A stretch of DNA of 64,000 nucleotides from Pelomonas cellulosilytica (GTDB lineage Bacteria > Pseudomonadota > Gammaproteobacteria > Burkholderiales > Burkholderiaceae_C), in the NCBI RefSeq assembly GCF_021353265.1, contig NZ_JAJTWU010000011.1:165276-229275 (forward strand), read 5' to 3'. The notes under the pieces were generated by a model. The model saw nothing but the letters and a program-made list of their open reading frames with translations. It made no database searches and was not told the DNA's origin. A program made the position numbers and the translations under genes. Each line of letters starts with the position of its first letter. The stretch's first letter is position 1. Shown here one piece after another: positions 44,505 through 54,217 of this stretch.

Positions 44505-45595
44505 GGCGCTTCCACCCCTACGACCACCACGGGCTGGCGCGCAAGCGGCGCAAGCAGCGCAAGATGGAACTTGCCATCCGGCGCGACATGCAGTGGCACT
44601 GGCGGGCGCGGCACCGCTGGCACCAGCGCTGGCACCGCCAGCGCGCGCATTTCAAGCGCTCGCTCGGTGCCCGGTTGATCGCCGTCTTCATCGTGCTGGC
44701 CTGCGCCGGCAGCGGCATCCTGTGGGCGTCAATGGGCAGCGCCTACGGCCTGCTGTGGGCCGTGCCGGCGCTGCTGCTGGTCACCGGCCTGGCCTTCGCG
44801 ATGATCCGCCACATGGTCGAGCCGCTGCATGCGCTGGCCGATGGTGCCGAGGCCTTTGGTCGGGGTGAGCTGGACCACCGCGTGCCCGTCATCCACCGCG
44901 ACGAGATCGGCGACCTGGCGCTGCGCTTCAACCAGATGGCCGACGACATCCAGGCCATGCTGGACGGCAAGCGCGCGCTGCTGCTGGCCCTCAGCCACGA
45001 GCTGCGCAGCCCACTCACACGGGCGCGGCTGCATGCCGAAATGGTGGGCGAGGGGCCTTCGCGCGACGCACTTTTGGACGAGCTGGCGCAGATGCGCGAC
45101 CTCATCAGCGCGCTGCTGGAGAGCGAGCGCCTGGGCGGTGGCCACCGTGCGCTGCAGCTGGCCGACTGCGACCTGGCCGGGCTGGTGCGTGAGCAGGCGC
45201 AGCCGGGCGTCGAGTTGCAGATCGAACCCGGGCTGCCTGCGCTGCACCTGGACCGGCTCCGCGTGCAGTTGCTGCTGCGCAATCTCGTGCAGAACGCGTT
45301 GCGGCACAACTATGGCGAGCGCGGCGCCGTGCAGGTCACGCTGGCTCGCGCCGGGCAGGGCGTGCGCCTGGCGGTGCGCGACCATGGCCCGGGCGTGCCA
45401 CCCGAGGCGCTGGCGCAACTGGGTCAGCCCTTCTACCGGCCTGATACGGCTCGCACCAGGCAGGAGGGCGGCGTGGGGCTGGGCCTTTGCCTGTGCCGGC
45501 TGGTGGCCGAGGCACATGGCAGCCCGCTGGTGCTGCGCAATGCCGAGCCGGGCTTCGAAGCGGCGGTGACGTTCACGCTGGCGGCAGCCGGTTGA
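44501..45595 (+). CDS. Sensor histidine kinase (short sensor, HAMP)
   Basis: Kinase of 364 residues starting at GTG. A basic, His-rich N-terminus (RFHPYDHHG, HWRARHRWHQRWHRQRAH) leads into two closely spaced membrane helices (about 58-75 and 82-100) with almost no periplasmic domain. HAMP is followed by HisKA (LALSHELRSPLTRARL) and HATPase (NLVQNALRHN). Like the first gene of the operon it is rich in His near the N-terminus, which might bind metal. Its 3' end overlaps the convergent amidase gene by 23 bp. Confidence 0.9.
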   Translation: MRRFHPYDHHGLARKRRKQRKMELAIRRDMQWHWRARHRWHQRWHRQRAHFKRSLGARLIAVFIVLACAGSGILWASMGSAYGLLWAVPALLLVTGLAFAMIRHMVEPLHALADGAEAFGRGELDHRVPVIHRDEIGDLALRFNQMADDIQAMLDGKRALLLALSHELRSPLTRARLHAEMVGEGPSRDALLDELAQMRDLISALLESERLGGGHRALQLADCDLAGLVREQAQPGVELQIEPGLPALHLDRLRVQLLLRNLVQNALRHNYGERGAVQVTLARAGQGVRLAVRDHGPGVPPEALAQLGQPFYRPDTARTRQEGGVGLGLCLCRLVAEAHGSPLVLRNAEPGFEAAVTFTLAAAG

Positions 45596-47066
45596 ACCAC
45601 GGCTGCGCCGTTTCCAGCTCGGCCGCCAGCTGCAGGAGCAGACCGTCCTCGCCGGGTGCTGCGACGAACTGCACACCCAGGGGCAGGCCGTCGTTCGTCC
45701 AGTGCAGCGGCACGGAGATCGCGGGCGTGCCGGTCAGGTTGGCCAGCTGCGTAAACGGCACATGGCGAAGGCTGTCGGCCGCCATCTGGCGGATGACGCC
45801 CTCCACGAGCCCGGCGCGCTTCAGCAGCGCCAGCAGGCCCGACGCCCGCAGCGCGCCGAGCACGGCGAGCTGCGCCGGGGGCGGGTCGCCGGTGCCGTGC
45901 CTGACGGGCGGCGAGGCCAGCGTGGGCGTCAGGTATAGGTCGTAGCGCGCGTGCAGCGCGGCGAGGCCGCGGGCGTAGTTGTTCCAGCGCAGCAGTTCCT
46001 GGGTCAGCGTCTGCGCGCTGGTGGCCCGGCCCAGTGTGGCGATGAGCCGCGTCATGGGTTCGAAGTCCTCCTCGCGGCCGCCTTGAGCCACCGCATTTGC
46101 GATGGCCGCCGGCACCTGGCCAAAGTAGAGGTGCAGGTAACTGTTGGCCAGTGCTCGGCCGTCGATGTCGGGCTGCGCGGCCTCGACGCTGTGGCCGAGC
46201 CCGCGCAGCAGCGCGACCGCGCGCTCCACGGCCAGGCGGGCCTCGTCGTGGACCGGCTCGCCGATGGGCGAGTCGGCGCACCAGGCGATGCGCAACCGCC
46301 GCAGCGGCGACCGCAGCTGCTGAACGAAGGGCAGGGTCGGCGCGGGCAGGGTGACCGGGTCGCCGGGCTCGGGGCCGCTGAGGATGTCCAGCGCCAGCGC
46401 GGTGTCGCGGACGCTGCGTGAGATGACGCCCTCGCTGCAGGCACCGAACCACACTTCGCCCTGCGCAGGGCCGGCCGAGACCCGCCCGCGGGACGGCTTG
46501 AGACCCACGAGGCCGCAGCAGGCGGCCGGTATGCGCAACGAGCCGCCGCCATCGTTGCCCGCGGCCATCGGCACGACCCCCGACGCCACGGCGACCGCCG
46601 CGCCGCCACTGCTGCCGCCGGGCGTGCGGCCCGGGTCCCACGGGTTGCGGCTGGGCCCGTAAGCCTGCGGGTCGGTCACGCCTTTCAGGCCCAGCTCGGG
46701 CGCATTGGTCTTGCCGAAGACGACGAGGCCGGCCTCCAGCAGTCGGCGCACCGCATGGGCGTGCTGGCGCGGCGGCGGCAGCGTGGCGTAGGCGCGGCTG
46801 CCCCAGCCGGTGGGCTGGCCGGCATAGTCCTGCGCCACGTCCTTGATGAGTGTGGGGACGCCTGCCAGCGGCCCGCTGCCCACGCCGCGTGCTAGCTGGG
46901 CGCGGGCGTCGGCGTCCATGAGCCGGCAGACGGGGTTGAGCGCGGGCTGGACCTCGGCCAGCCGCGCCAGCGCCAGATCGAGCAGCGCTTTGGGGCTAAC
47001 GCGCCCGGCGGCCACCTCAGCGGCGAGCGAGGTGGCGTCGTGGCAACGGTAGGTGGCGAAGTCCAT
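45573..47066 (-). CDS. Amidase (amidase-signature family)
   Basis: Serine amidohydrolase of 497 residues with the complete Ser-cisSer-Lys triad: K75 (TLIKDV), S152 (TPGGSSGGAAVAVASG) and nucleophile S176 (NDGGGSLRIP), 24 residues apart as in the family. It resembles nylon-oligomer or peptide amidases and not GatA, since no gatB/gatC lie nearby. Substrate unknown. Monocistronic. Confidence 0.88.
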   Translation of the reverse strand: MDFATYRCHDATSLAAEVAAGRVSPKALLDLALARLAEVQPALNPVCRLMDADARAQLARGVGSGPLAGVPTLIKDVAQDYAGQPTGWGSRAYATLPPPRQHAHAVRRLLEAGLVVFGKTNAPELGLKGVTDPQAYGPSRNPWDPGRTPGGSSGGAAVAVASGVVPMAAGNDGGGSLRIPAACCGLVGLKPSRGRVSAGPAQGEVWFGACSEGVISRSVRDTALALDILSGPEPGDPVTLPAPTLPFVQQLRSPLRRLRIAWCADSPIGEPVHDEARLAVERAVALLRGLGHSVEAAQPDIDGRALANSYLHLYFGQVPAAIANAVAQGGREEDFEPMTRLIATLGRATSAQTLTQELLRWNNYARGLAALHARYDLYLTPTLASPPVRHGTGDPPPAQLAVLGALRASGLLALLKRAGLVEGVIRQMAADSLRHVPFTQLANLTGTPAISVPLHWTNDGLPLGVQFVAAPGEDGLLLQLAAELETAQPWFNRLPPA

Positions 47067-47155
47067 GGGTAGCCTTGGTGAACCGGATGGGCCGGCATTC
47101 TGGCTGCGCCCAGACGTGGACATCGCGCTACGCACTCGGCGCTCGCCTGCGGCGA

Positions 47156-48133
47156 TTACATGAACAAGTGTTCACCCGCGTTTTCGCCACCCAGCACCAC
47201 GTAGTTGACCTTCTTCAGGTCAGCGAGCTGCGTGCCGCCCGCATAGGAGATCGAGCTCTGCAGGTCTTCCTGCATCTCGCGCAACGTGTCGGCCAGGCGG
47301 CCCTTGATGGGCTCGAGGATGCGCTTGCCTTCCACGTGCCGATACTCGCCCTTGTTGAAGTCGCTGGCCGAGCCGTAGTACTCCTTGAAGCGCTTGCCGT
47401 CGACCTCGACCGTCGTGCCGGGCGACTCCTCGTGGCCGGCGAACAGCGAGCCGACCATCACCATCGCGGCGCCGAAGCGCACGCTCTTGGCGATGTCGCC
47501 GTGGTGGCGGATGCCGCCGTCGGCGACGATGGGCTTGGTGGCCACGCGGGCACACCACTTCAGCGCCGACAGCTGCCAGCCGCCCGTGCCGAAGCCGGTC
47601 TTGAGCCGCGTGATGCAGACCTTGCCCGGGCCCACGCCGACCTTGGTTGCGTCGGCGCCCCAGTTCTCCAGGTCGATGACGCCCTCGGGTGTGCCGACGT
47701 TGCCGGCGATGACGAAGGCGCCCGGCAGCTTCTGCTTGATGTGGCCGATCATGCGCTGCACGCTCTCGGCATGGCCGTGGGCGATGTCGATGGTCAGGTA
47801 GTCGGCGCCCACGCTCTCCGCCGCCAGCTGGTCGACGAGCGCGTAGTCCGCCGGCTTCACGCCCACGCTCAACGACACGAGCAGGCCCTTGGCGCGCATC
47901 GACCGGGCATAGGCCAGGCTGTCGAGGTCGAAGCGGTGCATCACGTAGAAGTGTCCGTTGCGGGCCAGCATCTCGGTGATGGACTCGTCCACCACGGTCT
48001 TCATGTTGGCCGGCACGACGGGAAGCTTGAACCGGTGGGGGCCGAACTGCACGGAGGTGTCACAGGCGGAGCGGCTTTCCACGCGGCACTTGCGCGGCAG
48101 CAGCAGGATGTTGTCGTAGTCGAAGATTTCCAT
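47156..48133 (-). CDS. guaC: GMP reductase
   Basis: NADPH-dependent conversion of GMP to IMP (purine salvage). The 325-residue (beta/alpha)8 product lacks the CBS domains of IMP dehydrogenase and has the catalytic C173 in [15 protein letters not shown]. Length and N-terminus ([16 protein letters not shown]) fit the shorter GuaC type. The 230-bp divergent gap to the ketoacyl synthase gene holds a stem (48210-48235) but no recognised riboswitch. Confidence 0.94.
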   Translation of the reverse strand: MEIFDYDNILLLPRKCRVESRSACDTSVQFGPHRFKLPVVPANMKTVVDESITEMLARNGHFYVMHRFDLDSLAYARSMRAKGLLVSLSVGVKPADYALVDQLAAESVGADYLTIDIAHGHAESVQRMIGHIKQKLPGAFVIAGNVGTPEGVIDLENWGADATKVGVGPGKVCITRLKTGFGTGGWQLSALKWCARVATKPIVADGGIRHHGDIAKSVRFGAAMVMVGSLFAGHEESPGTTVEVDGKRFKEYYGSASDFNKGEYRHVEGKRILEPIKGRLADTLREMQEDLQSSISYAGGTQLADLKKVNYVVLGGENAGEHLFM

Positions 48134-48363
48134 GGTCCAGGTCGCATCAATCGGCGCGCGTTGGAGCAGTGCGCGCCTGTCTGCGAGCGCTTGACTTGGC
48201 CGTCCCGGCCTGCCCGCCCGCTTCGCAGCGGGCAGAAAAAACCGGACGCCAAAATTTGGGCCCGGTGATTGATTCTACGCAAGCTGCTTCGCCGCTGCGC
48301 GGCCGATCGGGTCGATAGACTCCCCAACCCCACGACTCCCTGGCGACGGCCGCCGAATCCATC

Positions 48364-49497
48364 ATGCAAGCTCAGTATCCGCCCGTGGTCATCAGCGGCA
48401 CGGGCCTGTACCGGCCGCCGTACGTCATTACCAACGCCGAGCTGGTGGACGCGTTCAACGCCTATGCCGACCAGCAGAACGCCCAGCATGCCGAGGCTAT
48501 CGCGAGCGGCGAGCGCGCGGCGGTGCCGCACTCCAGCGTCGAGTTCATCGAGAAGGCCTCGGGCATCAAGCAGCGCTACGTCATCGAGAAGGCCGGCGTG
48601 CTGGACCCGGCGCGCATGTATCCGCGCTTCACGCCGCGCGGCGACGGGGAGCTGTCGCTGATGGCGGAAATCGCCGTCGACGCTGCCCGGCAGGCGCTGG
48701 CGCAAGCGGGGCGCACCGGCGCCGACGTGGACGCCGTGCTGTGCGCCAGCGCCAACATGCAGCGCGCCTACCCGGCCATGGCCGTCGAGATCCAGCAGGC
48801 GCTGGGCGCCGGCGGCTACGGCTTCGACATGAACGTGGCCTGTTCATCGGCCACCTTCGCGCTGGAGCAGGCCTTCAACGCGGTGCGCACCGGCTCGGCT
48901 CGCTGCGTGCTGGTCGTGAACCCGGAGATCACGTCGGCTCACCTGGAGTGGCGCGACCGTGATTGCCACTTCATCTTCGGCGACGTCTGCACGGCGCTGC
49001 TCGTCGAGCGCGCGGACACGGCGGTCAGCGCCGACGCGTGGGAGATCCTTGGCACGCAGCTGGCCACGCAGTTCAGCAGCAACATCCGCAACAACTTCGG
49101 CTTCATGAACCGCGCAGAGGACCGCGACCCGGACGCTCGCGACCTGACCTTCTACCAGGAGGGCCGCAAGGTATTCAAGGAAGTGGTGCCGATGGCCGCG
49201 GCGCACATCGAGGCGCATCTGGCCCGGCTGGGCCTGGAGCCGACGCAGGTGCGGCGCTACTGGCTGCACCAGGCCAACCAGGGCATGAACCAGCTGGTAA
49301 TCAAGAAGCTCGTCGGCGCCGATGCCGGCAGCGACGTGGCGCCGCTGATCCTGGACGAGTACGCCAACACCGCGTCGGCCGGCTCCATCATTGCCTTCCA
49401 GCATCACCGTGCCGACCTGCAGGCCGGCGACACGGGCGTCATCTGCTCGTTCGGCGCTGGTTACTCCATCGGCAGCGTCGTCGTCCGCAAGCGCTGA
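48364..49497 (+). CDS. Beta-ketoacyl-ACP synthase III
   Basis: Condensing enzyme of the FabH type: Cys-His-Asn triad C160 (VACSSATFAL), H302 (LHQANQGMNQ) and N335 (YANTASAGS). At 377 residues it is about 55 longer than housekeeping FabH, with an insertion near 30-55, matching the FabH-like subgroup often found as a second copy. No other fatty-acid genes are adjacent. It may prime a special acyl chain or act as an alternative initiator. Confidence 0.88.
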   Translation: MQAQYPPVVISGTGLYRPPYVITNAELVDAFNAYADQQNAQHAEAIASGERAAVPHSSVEFIEKASGIKQRYVIEKAGVLDPARMYPRFTPRGDGELSLMAEIAVDAARQALAQAGRTGADVDAVLCASANMQRAYPAMAVEIQQALGAGGYGFDMNVACSSATFALEQAFNAVRTGSARCVLVVNPEITSAHLEWRDRDCHFIFGDVCTALLVERADTAVSADAWEILGTQLATQFSSNIRNNFGFMNRAEDRDPDARDLTFYQEGRKVFKEVVPMAAAHIEAHLARLGLEPTQVRRYWLHQANQGMNQLVIKKLVGADAGSDVAPLILDEYANTASAGSIIAFQHHRADLQAGDTGVICSFGAGYSIGSVVVRKR

Positions 49498-50799
49498 TCA
49501 GAGCTCCGCATGCAGCCGGGCGCCGATGACGGCGACCGGCCCGCGCTCGGCGTTGTAGGCTGGATGTTGCAGGCGCTGCAGGTCCAGCGTGGCGCTCAGG
49601 CCCGATACCAGCGGCAGGGTGTAGGAGGCCTCGGCGATCTGCTCGCGGGCGTAGCGCGCCAGCCGGCCGTCGCCAACGAGGATGCCCAGCCCGCCCGCCG
49701 CAAAGTACCGCTGCGCCGGCGCTGACAGCCCGTTCACCGCGATCGCCAGGCCCAGCGTGTGGCCGGGCCGAGACCAGGCCGCGCCCTTGACGGTCACGCC
49801 GGTGCTGAGCGACTGGTTGATGTCCGTGAAGTCGAAGGACTCGGTGCGGCCGTCGTTGTGGCTGTAGCGGGCGAAGGCACTCACGCCCCCGGTCAGCGCC
49901 TGCTCGGCATTGATGGCGAAGCCGTGCTTGTTTGCGGGCCGGCGCACCACCGACGTGTCTGCCGGGCGACCCAGCCACACGGCGTCGTCGTAAGCGCCCA
50001 TGCGGGCCCGTGACGAAAACGCCAGTAGCTTCACCGTGCCGGTTCGGCCGGCGATGTCGTGGCGATGCTCCAGCTCCGCGACCCCCTGGTGCTGCGCGAA
50101 GCTGGCGTCCAGCCGCGTGCCATTGGGCTCCCGGGACAGGGCGAAGACGCCGGCGCGAGCCGTCCAGTCGCCCTGGCGCCACTCGGCCGCGGCGCCCAGG
50201 CTGTAGCCCCAGGAGTCTGCCGCATAGTCAAAGGCGCCGGCGTCGATGACCGACCAGTTCAGAAAGTCGCTTCGCGGATCGTGAGCGGTGCCGTTGGTGT
50301 CGAACACGTCGACCACCGAGAACTTGCCGACGGTCAGCGTCAGCCCGTCCACGAGGCGGCTGCCGCCGAGCAGATTGGCGGCCGGGGCCACGTCCTCTCG
50401 GGCGCTGTCCCCGAGGGCGACGGTCTCGCGTAGGAAGGCGCGCTGCAAGCGGCCATAGGCCGAGTGGTGGCCCACCTTGTAGGCCTCGCCGCTCGGGAAG
50501 CCGGCCGCGCCCAGCGTGTCGCTGAGGCCGAAGCCGCGGTCGAGCTCGGGGTTCACGTAGAACTCGCCCCCCTGCCACAGCCGCAGGCCGAGGAAGGCAG
50601 TGGCGTCCATCGTCGTCTTCGTGCCCTCGTCGGCACGCAGGCTGTTGTCGCCCTCGTACGGTGATGTGAACCGGCCGTGGCGCTGCGCCACGACGGTGAA
50701 CTGCGCATGGACGCTCCAGCGTTCGCCGTCGTCGGCATGGCTGGACGTGGCGAGCGCCGCGAGTGCGGCGGTAATGGCAAGCGGCGTGAGGCGGATCAT
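49498..50799 (-). CDS. Outer-membrane carbohydrate-selective porin (OprB-like)
   Basis: Outer-membrane barrel of 433 residues with signal peptide (ending SSHA) and OprB-like features (LRLWQGGEFYVNPEL, GYSLGAAAEWRQG, FALSREPNGTRLD); the terminal residue is Leu after RLHAE. The start at MIRLTPLA overlaps the kinase stop (ATGA), so porin translation is coupled to the two-component genes upstream. Substrate could be a sugar or an organic acid. Confidence 0.82.
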   Translation of the reverse strand: MIRLTPLAITAALAALATSSHADDGERWSVHAQFTVVAQRHGRFTSPYEGDNSLRADEGTKTTMDATAFLGLRLWQGGEFYVNPELDRGFGLSDTLGAAGFPSGEAYKVGHHSAYGRLQRAFLRETVALGDSAREDVAPAANLLGGSRLVDGLTLTVGKFSVVDVFDTNGTAHDPRSDFLNWSVIDAGAFDYAADSWGYSLGAAAEWRQGDWTARAGVFALSREPNGTRLDASFAQHQGVAELEHRHDIAGRTGTVKLLAFSSRARMGAYDDAVWLGRPADTSVVRRPANKHGFAINAEQALTGGVSAFARYSHNDGRTESFDFTDINQSLSTGVTVKGAAWSRPGHTLGLAIAVNGLSAPAQRYFAAGGLGILVGDGRLARYAREQIAEASYTLPLVSGLSATLDLQRLQHPAYNAERGPVAVIGARLHAEL

Positions 50800-52211
50800 G
50801 GGGTGGGGAGTGTCATGCCCTGGCATGACGGGAAGGCGACGACGGCCCCGAGGCCGCGGCCGGCAGGGCCGGCGTCCAGCCGGAAGTGCGCCTGCATCAG
50901 CGCTGCATAGCGTTGAACGATAGCCAGGCCCAGACCGGCGCCCTGGCCGAGGCGCCGGCCTTCGGGGCCCTGGCGCCAGCGCGAGGTCAGCGAGGCGCAT
51001 GCGGCCGGGTCCAGTCCCGGGCCGTCGTCGCTGACGGTTAGCAGCGTCCTCGCGCCGGCCCGGCTCAAGTCCACGCGCAGGCAGCCGCCGCCTTCGGCCG
51101 GCCGGCCGTAACGCAGCGCGTTGTCGAGAAGGTTTCCGAGCAGGCCCTCGATGAGGGCGGCGTCGCCTCGCACCCAGGCCGGCGCGTCCAGGCCGCTGGC
51201 TTCGAGCTCCAGGCCGGCCGCGTCGGCGCGCGGCAGCACGCGCAGCAGCTGGCTGCGCACGAGGTCGGCTAGGTCCAGCGGCTTCAGTGGCAGCGCCGCG
51301 TCGGTCTCGTCGGCCAGCGCCAGCGCGAGCAACTGGTCGACGAGGCGGCTCGCGCGTTGCTGGCTCTGGGCCACCGCCTCGAGCTGCTCGCGCCAGCAGC
51401 GCGGGTCGTCGTGCGCCAATCCGTAGTCGGCCAGCGCGCGGATGCCAGCCAGCGGCGTGCGCAGCTCGTGGGCCACCGTGCCGGCGAACTCGCGCTGCGC
51501 CGCTACGCTCTGGGCCACGCGGCCGAGCAGGTCGTCGATGGCGCTGGCCAGACCGTGCACGTCGCGTGAGGCGGCGCCTTGCAGCAGTGCGCGCGGCAGC
51601 GGCGAGAGGTCGCTGCTGTCGCGCGCCTGCACCAGCTCCTGCAATTGCGACAGCGGGCGCAGGTCGTGGCTGACGCGCCGGCGCAGCCAGGCGACGAGGG
51701 CGATCAGCAGCAGCGCCTGCGGAACAAGGGAGTAGGTCACCAGCCGCCGCAGCAGCACGCGCCGGCTATTCGTCGTCAGCGCGACGACGATGCGCACCGG
51801 CGGGCCGCCGTGATCGAGGATGACCGCGCGCAGGTCCCGCCCCTGGAAGTGCAGGTCGGCATAGCGCCAGTCGGCTCCCTCGTCAGCAGGTGGCATCTGC
51901 AGCCCGGCATGGCCGGCGATGAGGTTGCCGTCATGCCCCTGCACGGCGAAGAAGACGGTCTCGGTGCGGTCGTAGAGGACGGTGCGCAGGTCATCGGTGC
52001 TCATGTTCAGCGCCCAGCGGCCGTCCGGCCCTGGCGCGAGGTGGGCAGCGAGCAGATAGGCGTCGTCCAGCATGGAGCGGTCGAAGGCCTGCTGCGTGAA
52101 GTAGGCTGCGATGCCAAGCGCCAGCGCCGAGCCTAGGCCCCAGGTCAACAGCAGCGGCAGCGTGACGTGGCGGACGAGCCGGCTGCGCAGCGACGGCCTC
52201 GTCGTCGTCAA
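50796..52211 (-). CDS. Sensor histidine kinase (TctE-like)
   Basis: Kinase of 471 residues: two membrane helices (about 17-40 and 157-177) flank a periplasmic sensor of about 115 residues, followed by HisKA (AGTVAHELRTPLAGIRAL) and HATPase (NLLDNALRYG, GAGLGLAIVQRY). The architecture matches the TctE/QseC group. Its start overlaps the response regulator by 4 bp and its stop overlaps the porin start, giving a regulator-kinase-porin operon. Confidence 0.9.
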   Translation of the reverse strand: MTTTRPSLRSRLVRHVTLPLLLTWGLGSALALGIAAYFTQQAFDRSMLDDAYLLAAHLAPGPDGRWALNMSTDDLRTVLYDRTETVFFAVQGHDGNLIAGHAGLQMPPADEGADWRYADLHFQGRDLRAVILDHGGPPVRIVVALTTNSRRVLLRRLVTYSLVPQALLLIALVAWLRRRVSHDLRPLSQLQELVQARDSSDLSPLPRALLQGAASRDVHGLASAIDDLLGRVAQSVAAQREFAGTVAHELRTPLAGIRALADYGLAHDDPRCWREQLEAVAQSQQRASRLVDQLLALALADETDAALPLKPLDLADLVRSQLLRVLPRADAAGLELEASGLDAPAWVRGDAALIEGLLGNLLDNALRYGRPAEGGGCLRVDLSRAGARTLLTVSDDGPGLDPAACASLTSRWRQGPEGRRLGQGAGLGLAIVQRYAALMQAHFRLDAGPAGRGLGAVVAFPSCQGMTLPTP

Positions 52212-52873
52212 GCCGCGGCCTCGATCAGATAGCCCAGGCCGCGCAGCGTGCGGATCTCTGCGCCGCTGCCTTGAAGCTTCTTGCGCAGCCGCGAGATGAA
52301 GGCCTCCAGCGCGTTGGGGGCCAGCAGCTCGTCGAAGCCGGACAGTTTGTCGGCCAGCGCGGCCTTGCTGACGACGCGGCCGGGCGGTGTCAGCAGCTCG
52401 CGCAGCACGGCGAACTCGCGCGCCGGCAGCTGCAGCGGTTCGCCGCCGAGGAACAGGCGCTGTGTGCGGCGGTCGAGGTGCAGCCTGCCCAGATGCACTT
52501 CGTCTTCGAGGTCCAGCCGGCGCCGGACCAGTGCGCGCAGCCGGGCCTCGACCTCCGCAAGGTCGAAGGGCTTGCCAAGGTAGTCGTCGGCGCCGGCGTC
52601 CAGCCCGGCGATGCGCTCCTCGGTGCGGTTGCGGGCGGTGAGCACGAGCACGGGCGTGCGGTCGCCGCGGCCGCGGGCCTCGCGCAGCAGCTGCAGGCCG
52701 TTGCCGTCAGGCAGCGACAGGTCCAGCAGCACGGCGTCCAGCGGCAGCACGCGCCACAGCCAGCGGGCCTCGTCGGCGGTGGCGGCGGGGTCGACCTCGT
52801 GGCCCTGGTCGGCCAGGCTGCGGCTGACGACTCGGGTGAGCGTCGCGTCGTCCTCGACAAGAAGAATTCGCAT
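52208..52873 (-). CDS. OmpR-family response regulator (TctD-like)
   Basis: Regulator of 221 residues: receiver with Asp in AVLLDLSLPDGNG and a winged-helix DNA-binding domain (LQLPAREFAVLRELLTPPGR). First gene of the minus-strand operon with the kinase and porin, and divergent (84-bp gap) from the RND efflux operon, so it could act on either promoter. The pair could be a tricarboxylate (TctDE) or a metal-responsive system. Confidence 0.9.
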   Translation of the reverse strand: MRILLVEDDATLTRVVSRSLADQGHEVDPAATADEARWLWRVLPLDAVLLDLSLPDGNGLQLLREARGRGDRTPVLVLTARNRTEERIAGLDAGADDYLGKPFDLAEVEARLRALVRRRLDLEDEVHLGRLHLDRRTQRLFLGGEPLQLPAREFAVLRELLTPPGRVVSKAALADKLSGFDELLAPNALEAFISRLRKKLQGSGAEIRTLRGLGYLIEAAA

Positions 52874-52957
52874 GACATCAAGTTACCCGACGGGCCTGTC
52901 TGCACGGTGTCGGCGAGGTCAGCTTCTGGTCAGGTGGCTGCGGCGACAACGCCGGCC

Positions 52958-54217
52958 ATGAAGTTCTCTGCTTTCCTGCTGGCCGCCGCGCTGGCGGCGC
53001 CGGCCGCCCGGGCGGATGCACCGCTCGCCCTGGCGGAGGTGTTGCGTGCCGCCGCCGCCAACATGGACGTGGCGGTAGCCCGCTCGGGGCTGGCCGCCGC
53101 GCGCGCCGACATCCTGGCCGCCGACCATGCGCCGCTGCCGCAGCTGACGCTCAAGTCCAGCCAGATGGACCTGCAGCACGGCCTTGGGCCGGGCAACCTG
53201 TTGACGGACAAGCGCATCGACAAGTCCGTCGGCGTGGACTGGACGTGGGAGCGCGGCGGCAAGCGCGCGCTGCGCACCGCCGCTGCGCTGGCTGCCGCCC
53301 ACGCCGCGGACGGCGACCTACAGGACGTGCGCCGGCAGCAGCTGGCGCTGGCGCTGGCCGCCAGCGTGGACCTGGCCGCCGCGCAGCAGCGTGTGGCGGA
53401 GGTGGCTGAGCTCAAGCGCAGCGCCGATGAGCTGCTCGCCGCAATGCGCGCCCGCCACCGCGCCGGCGACATCTCGGCGCAGGACCTGGCACGCGCCGAC
53501 ATCGAGACGGGTCGTGCCGGCATCGACCTGGCCAATGCCGAGGCCGACCGCCGCCGCGCCAGCCTGGCGCTGGGCCGGCTGATCGGCCGCAGCGACGCCG
53601 AGCTGCGCGTGGACGACAGCGTCTGGCCCGTCGTCGGTGCGCCGCCTGCCGTGCTGGCCGATGCGCAGCGCGAAGCCCTCGTCGAGAGCCGCGCCGACGT
53701 ACAGGCCGCCCAGGCGCGTGTGGACGCGGCGCGCGCGGCGCTGGAGGGGGCTCGGGCCGGCCGGCAGTCGGACGTGACGTGGGGCGTGTCGGTGGACCAT
53801 TTTCCCGGCACATCGACGCGGCTCGTCGAGCTGCGCTTGCAGATGCCGCTGCAGATCGGCTACGCGCAGCAGGGCGAGATCGGTCATGCCGTTGCCCAGC
53901 TGCAACAGGCCGAGGACCTGGCGGCGAGGGCGCGGCTGCAGGCCGAGGCGGACCTGGATCAGGCCTGGCAGGACCTGGCGGCCAGCACACACACGCTGGA
54001 CGTGCACGCCCACGAGCTTCTGCCCCAGGCCGGCCGGGTACTGGCCCAGGCCGAGCTGGCCTACCGGAAGGGAGCGCTGCCGCTGACCGACCTCATCGAC
54101 GCCCGGCGCAGCCTGCGCGCCGCCGTTCTGGACGCGCTGGCCGCGCGCGCCGACCACGCCCGTGCCGAAGGCGCCTGGCGCCTGCTGACCGACTCCGCCT
54201 CCCTGGACCATCCATGA
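52958..54217 (+). CDS. TolC/CzcC-family outer-membrane efflux protein
   Basis: Outer-membrane factor of a tripartite efflux pump, 419 residues: signal peptide ending ARADA, two TolC repeats with long coiled-coil helices, and segment LIGRSDAELRVD between them. First gene of a CBA-type operon; its stop overlaps the adaptor start (ATGA). Placed by context in the CzcC/CusC group. Confidence 0.9.
   Translation: MKFSAFLLAAALAAPAARADAPLALAEVLRAAAANMDVAVARSGLAAARADILAADHAPLPQLTLKSSQMDLQHGLGPGNLLTDKRIDKSVGVDWTWERGGKRALRTAAALAAAHAADGDLQDVRRQQLALALAASVDLAAAQQRVAEVAELKRSADELLAAMRARHRAGDISAQDLARADIETGRAGIDLANAEADRRRASLALGRLIGRSDAELRVDDSVWPVVGAPPAVLADAQREALVESRADVQAAQARVDAARAALEGARAGRQSDVTWGVSVDHFPGTSTRLVELRLQMPLQIGYAQQGEIGHAVAQLQQAEDLAARARLQAEADLDQAWQDLAASTHTLDVHAHELLPQAGRVLAQAELAYRKGALPLTDLIDARRSLRAAVLDALAARADHARAEGAWRLLTDSASLDHP

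Noticed and set aside
48210..48241. Strong hairpin followed by six A residues between guaC and the ketoacyl synthase gene
   Set aside because: On the + strand it has A's, not T's, and on the minus strand the T-run comes before the stem, so it is not a terminator. No purine riboswitch core was found either.
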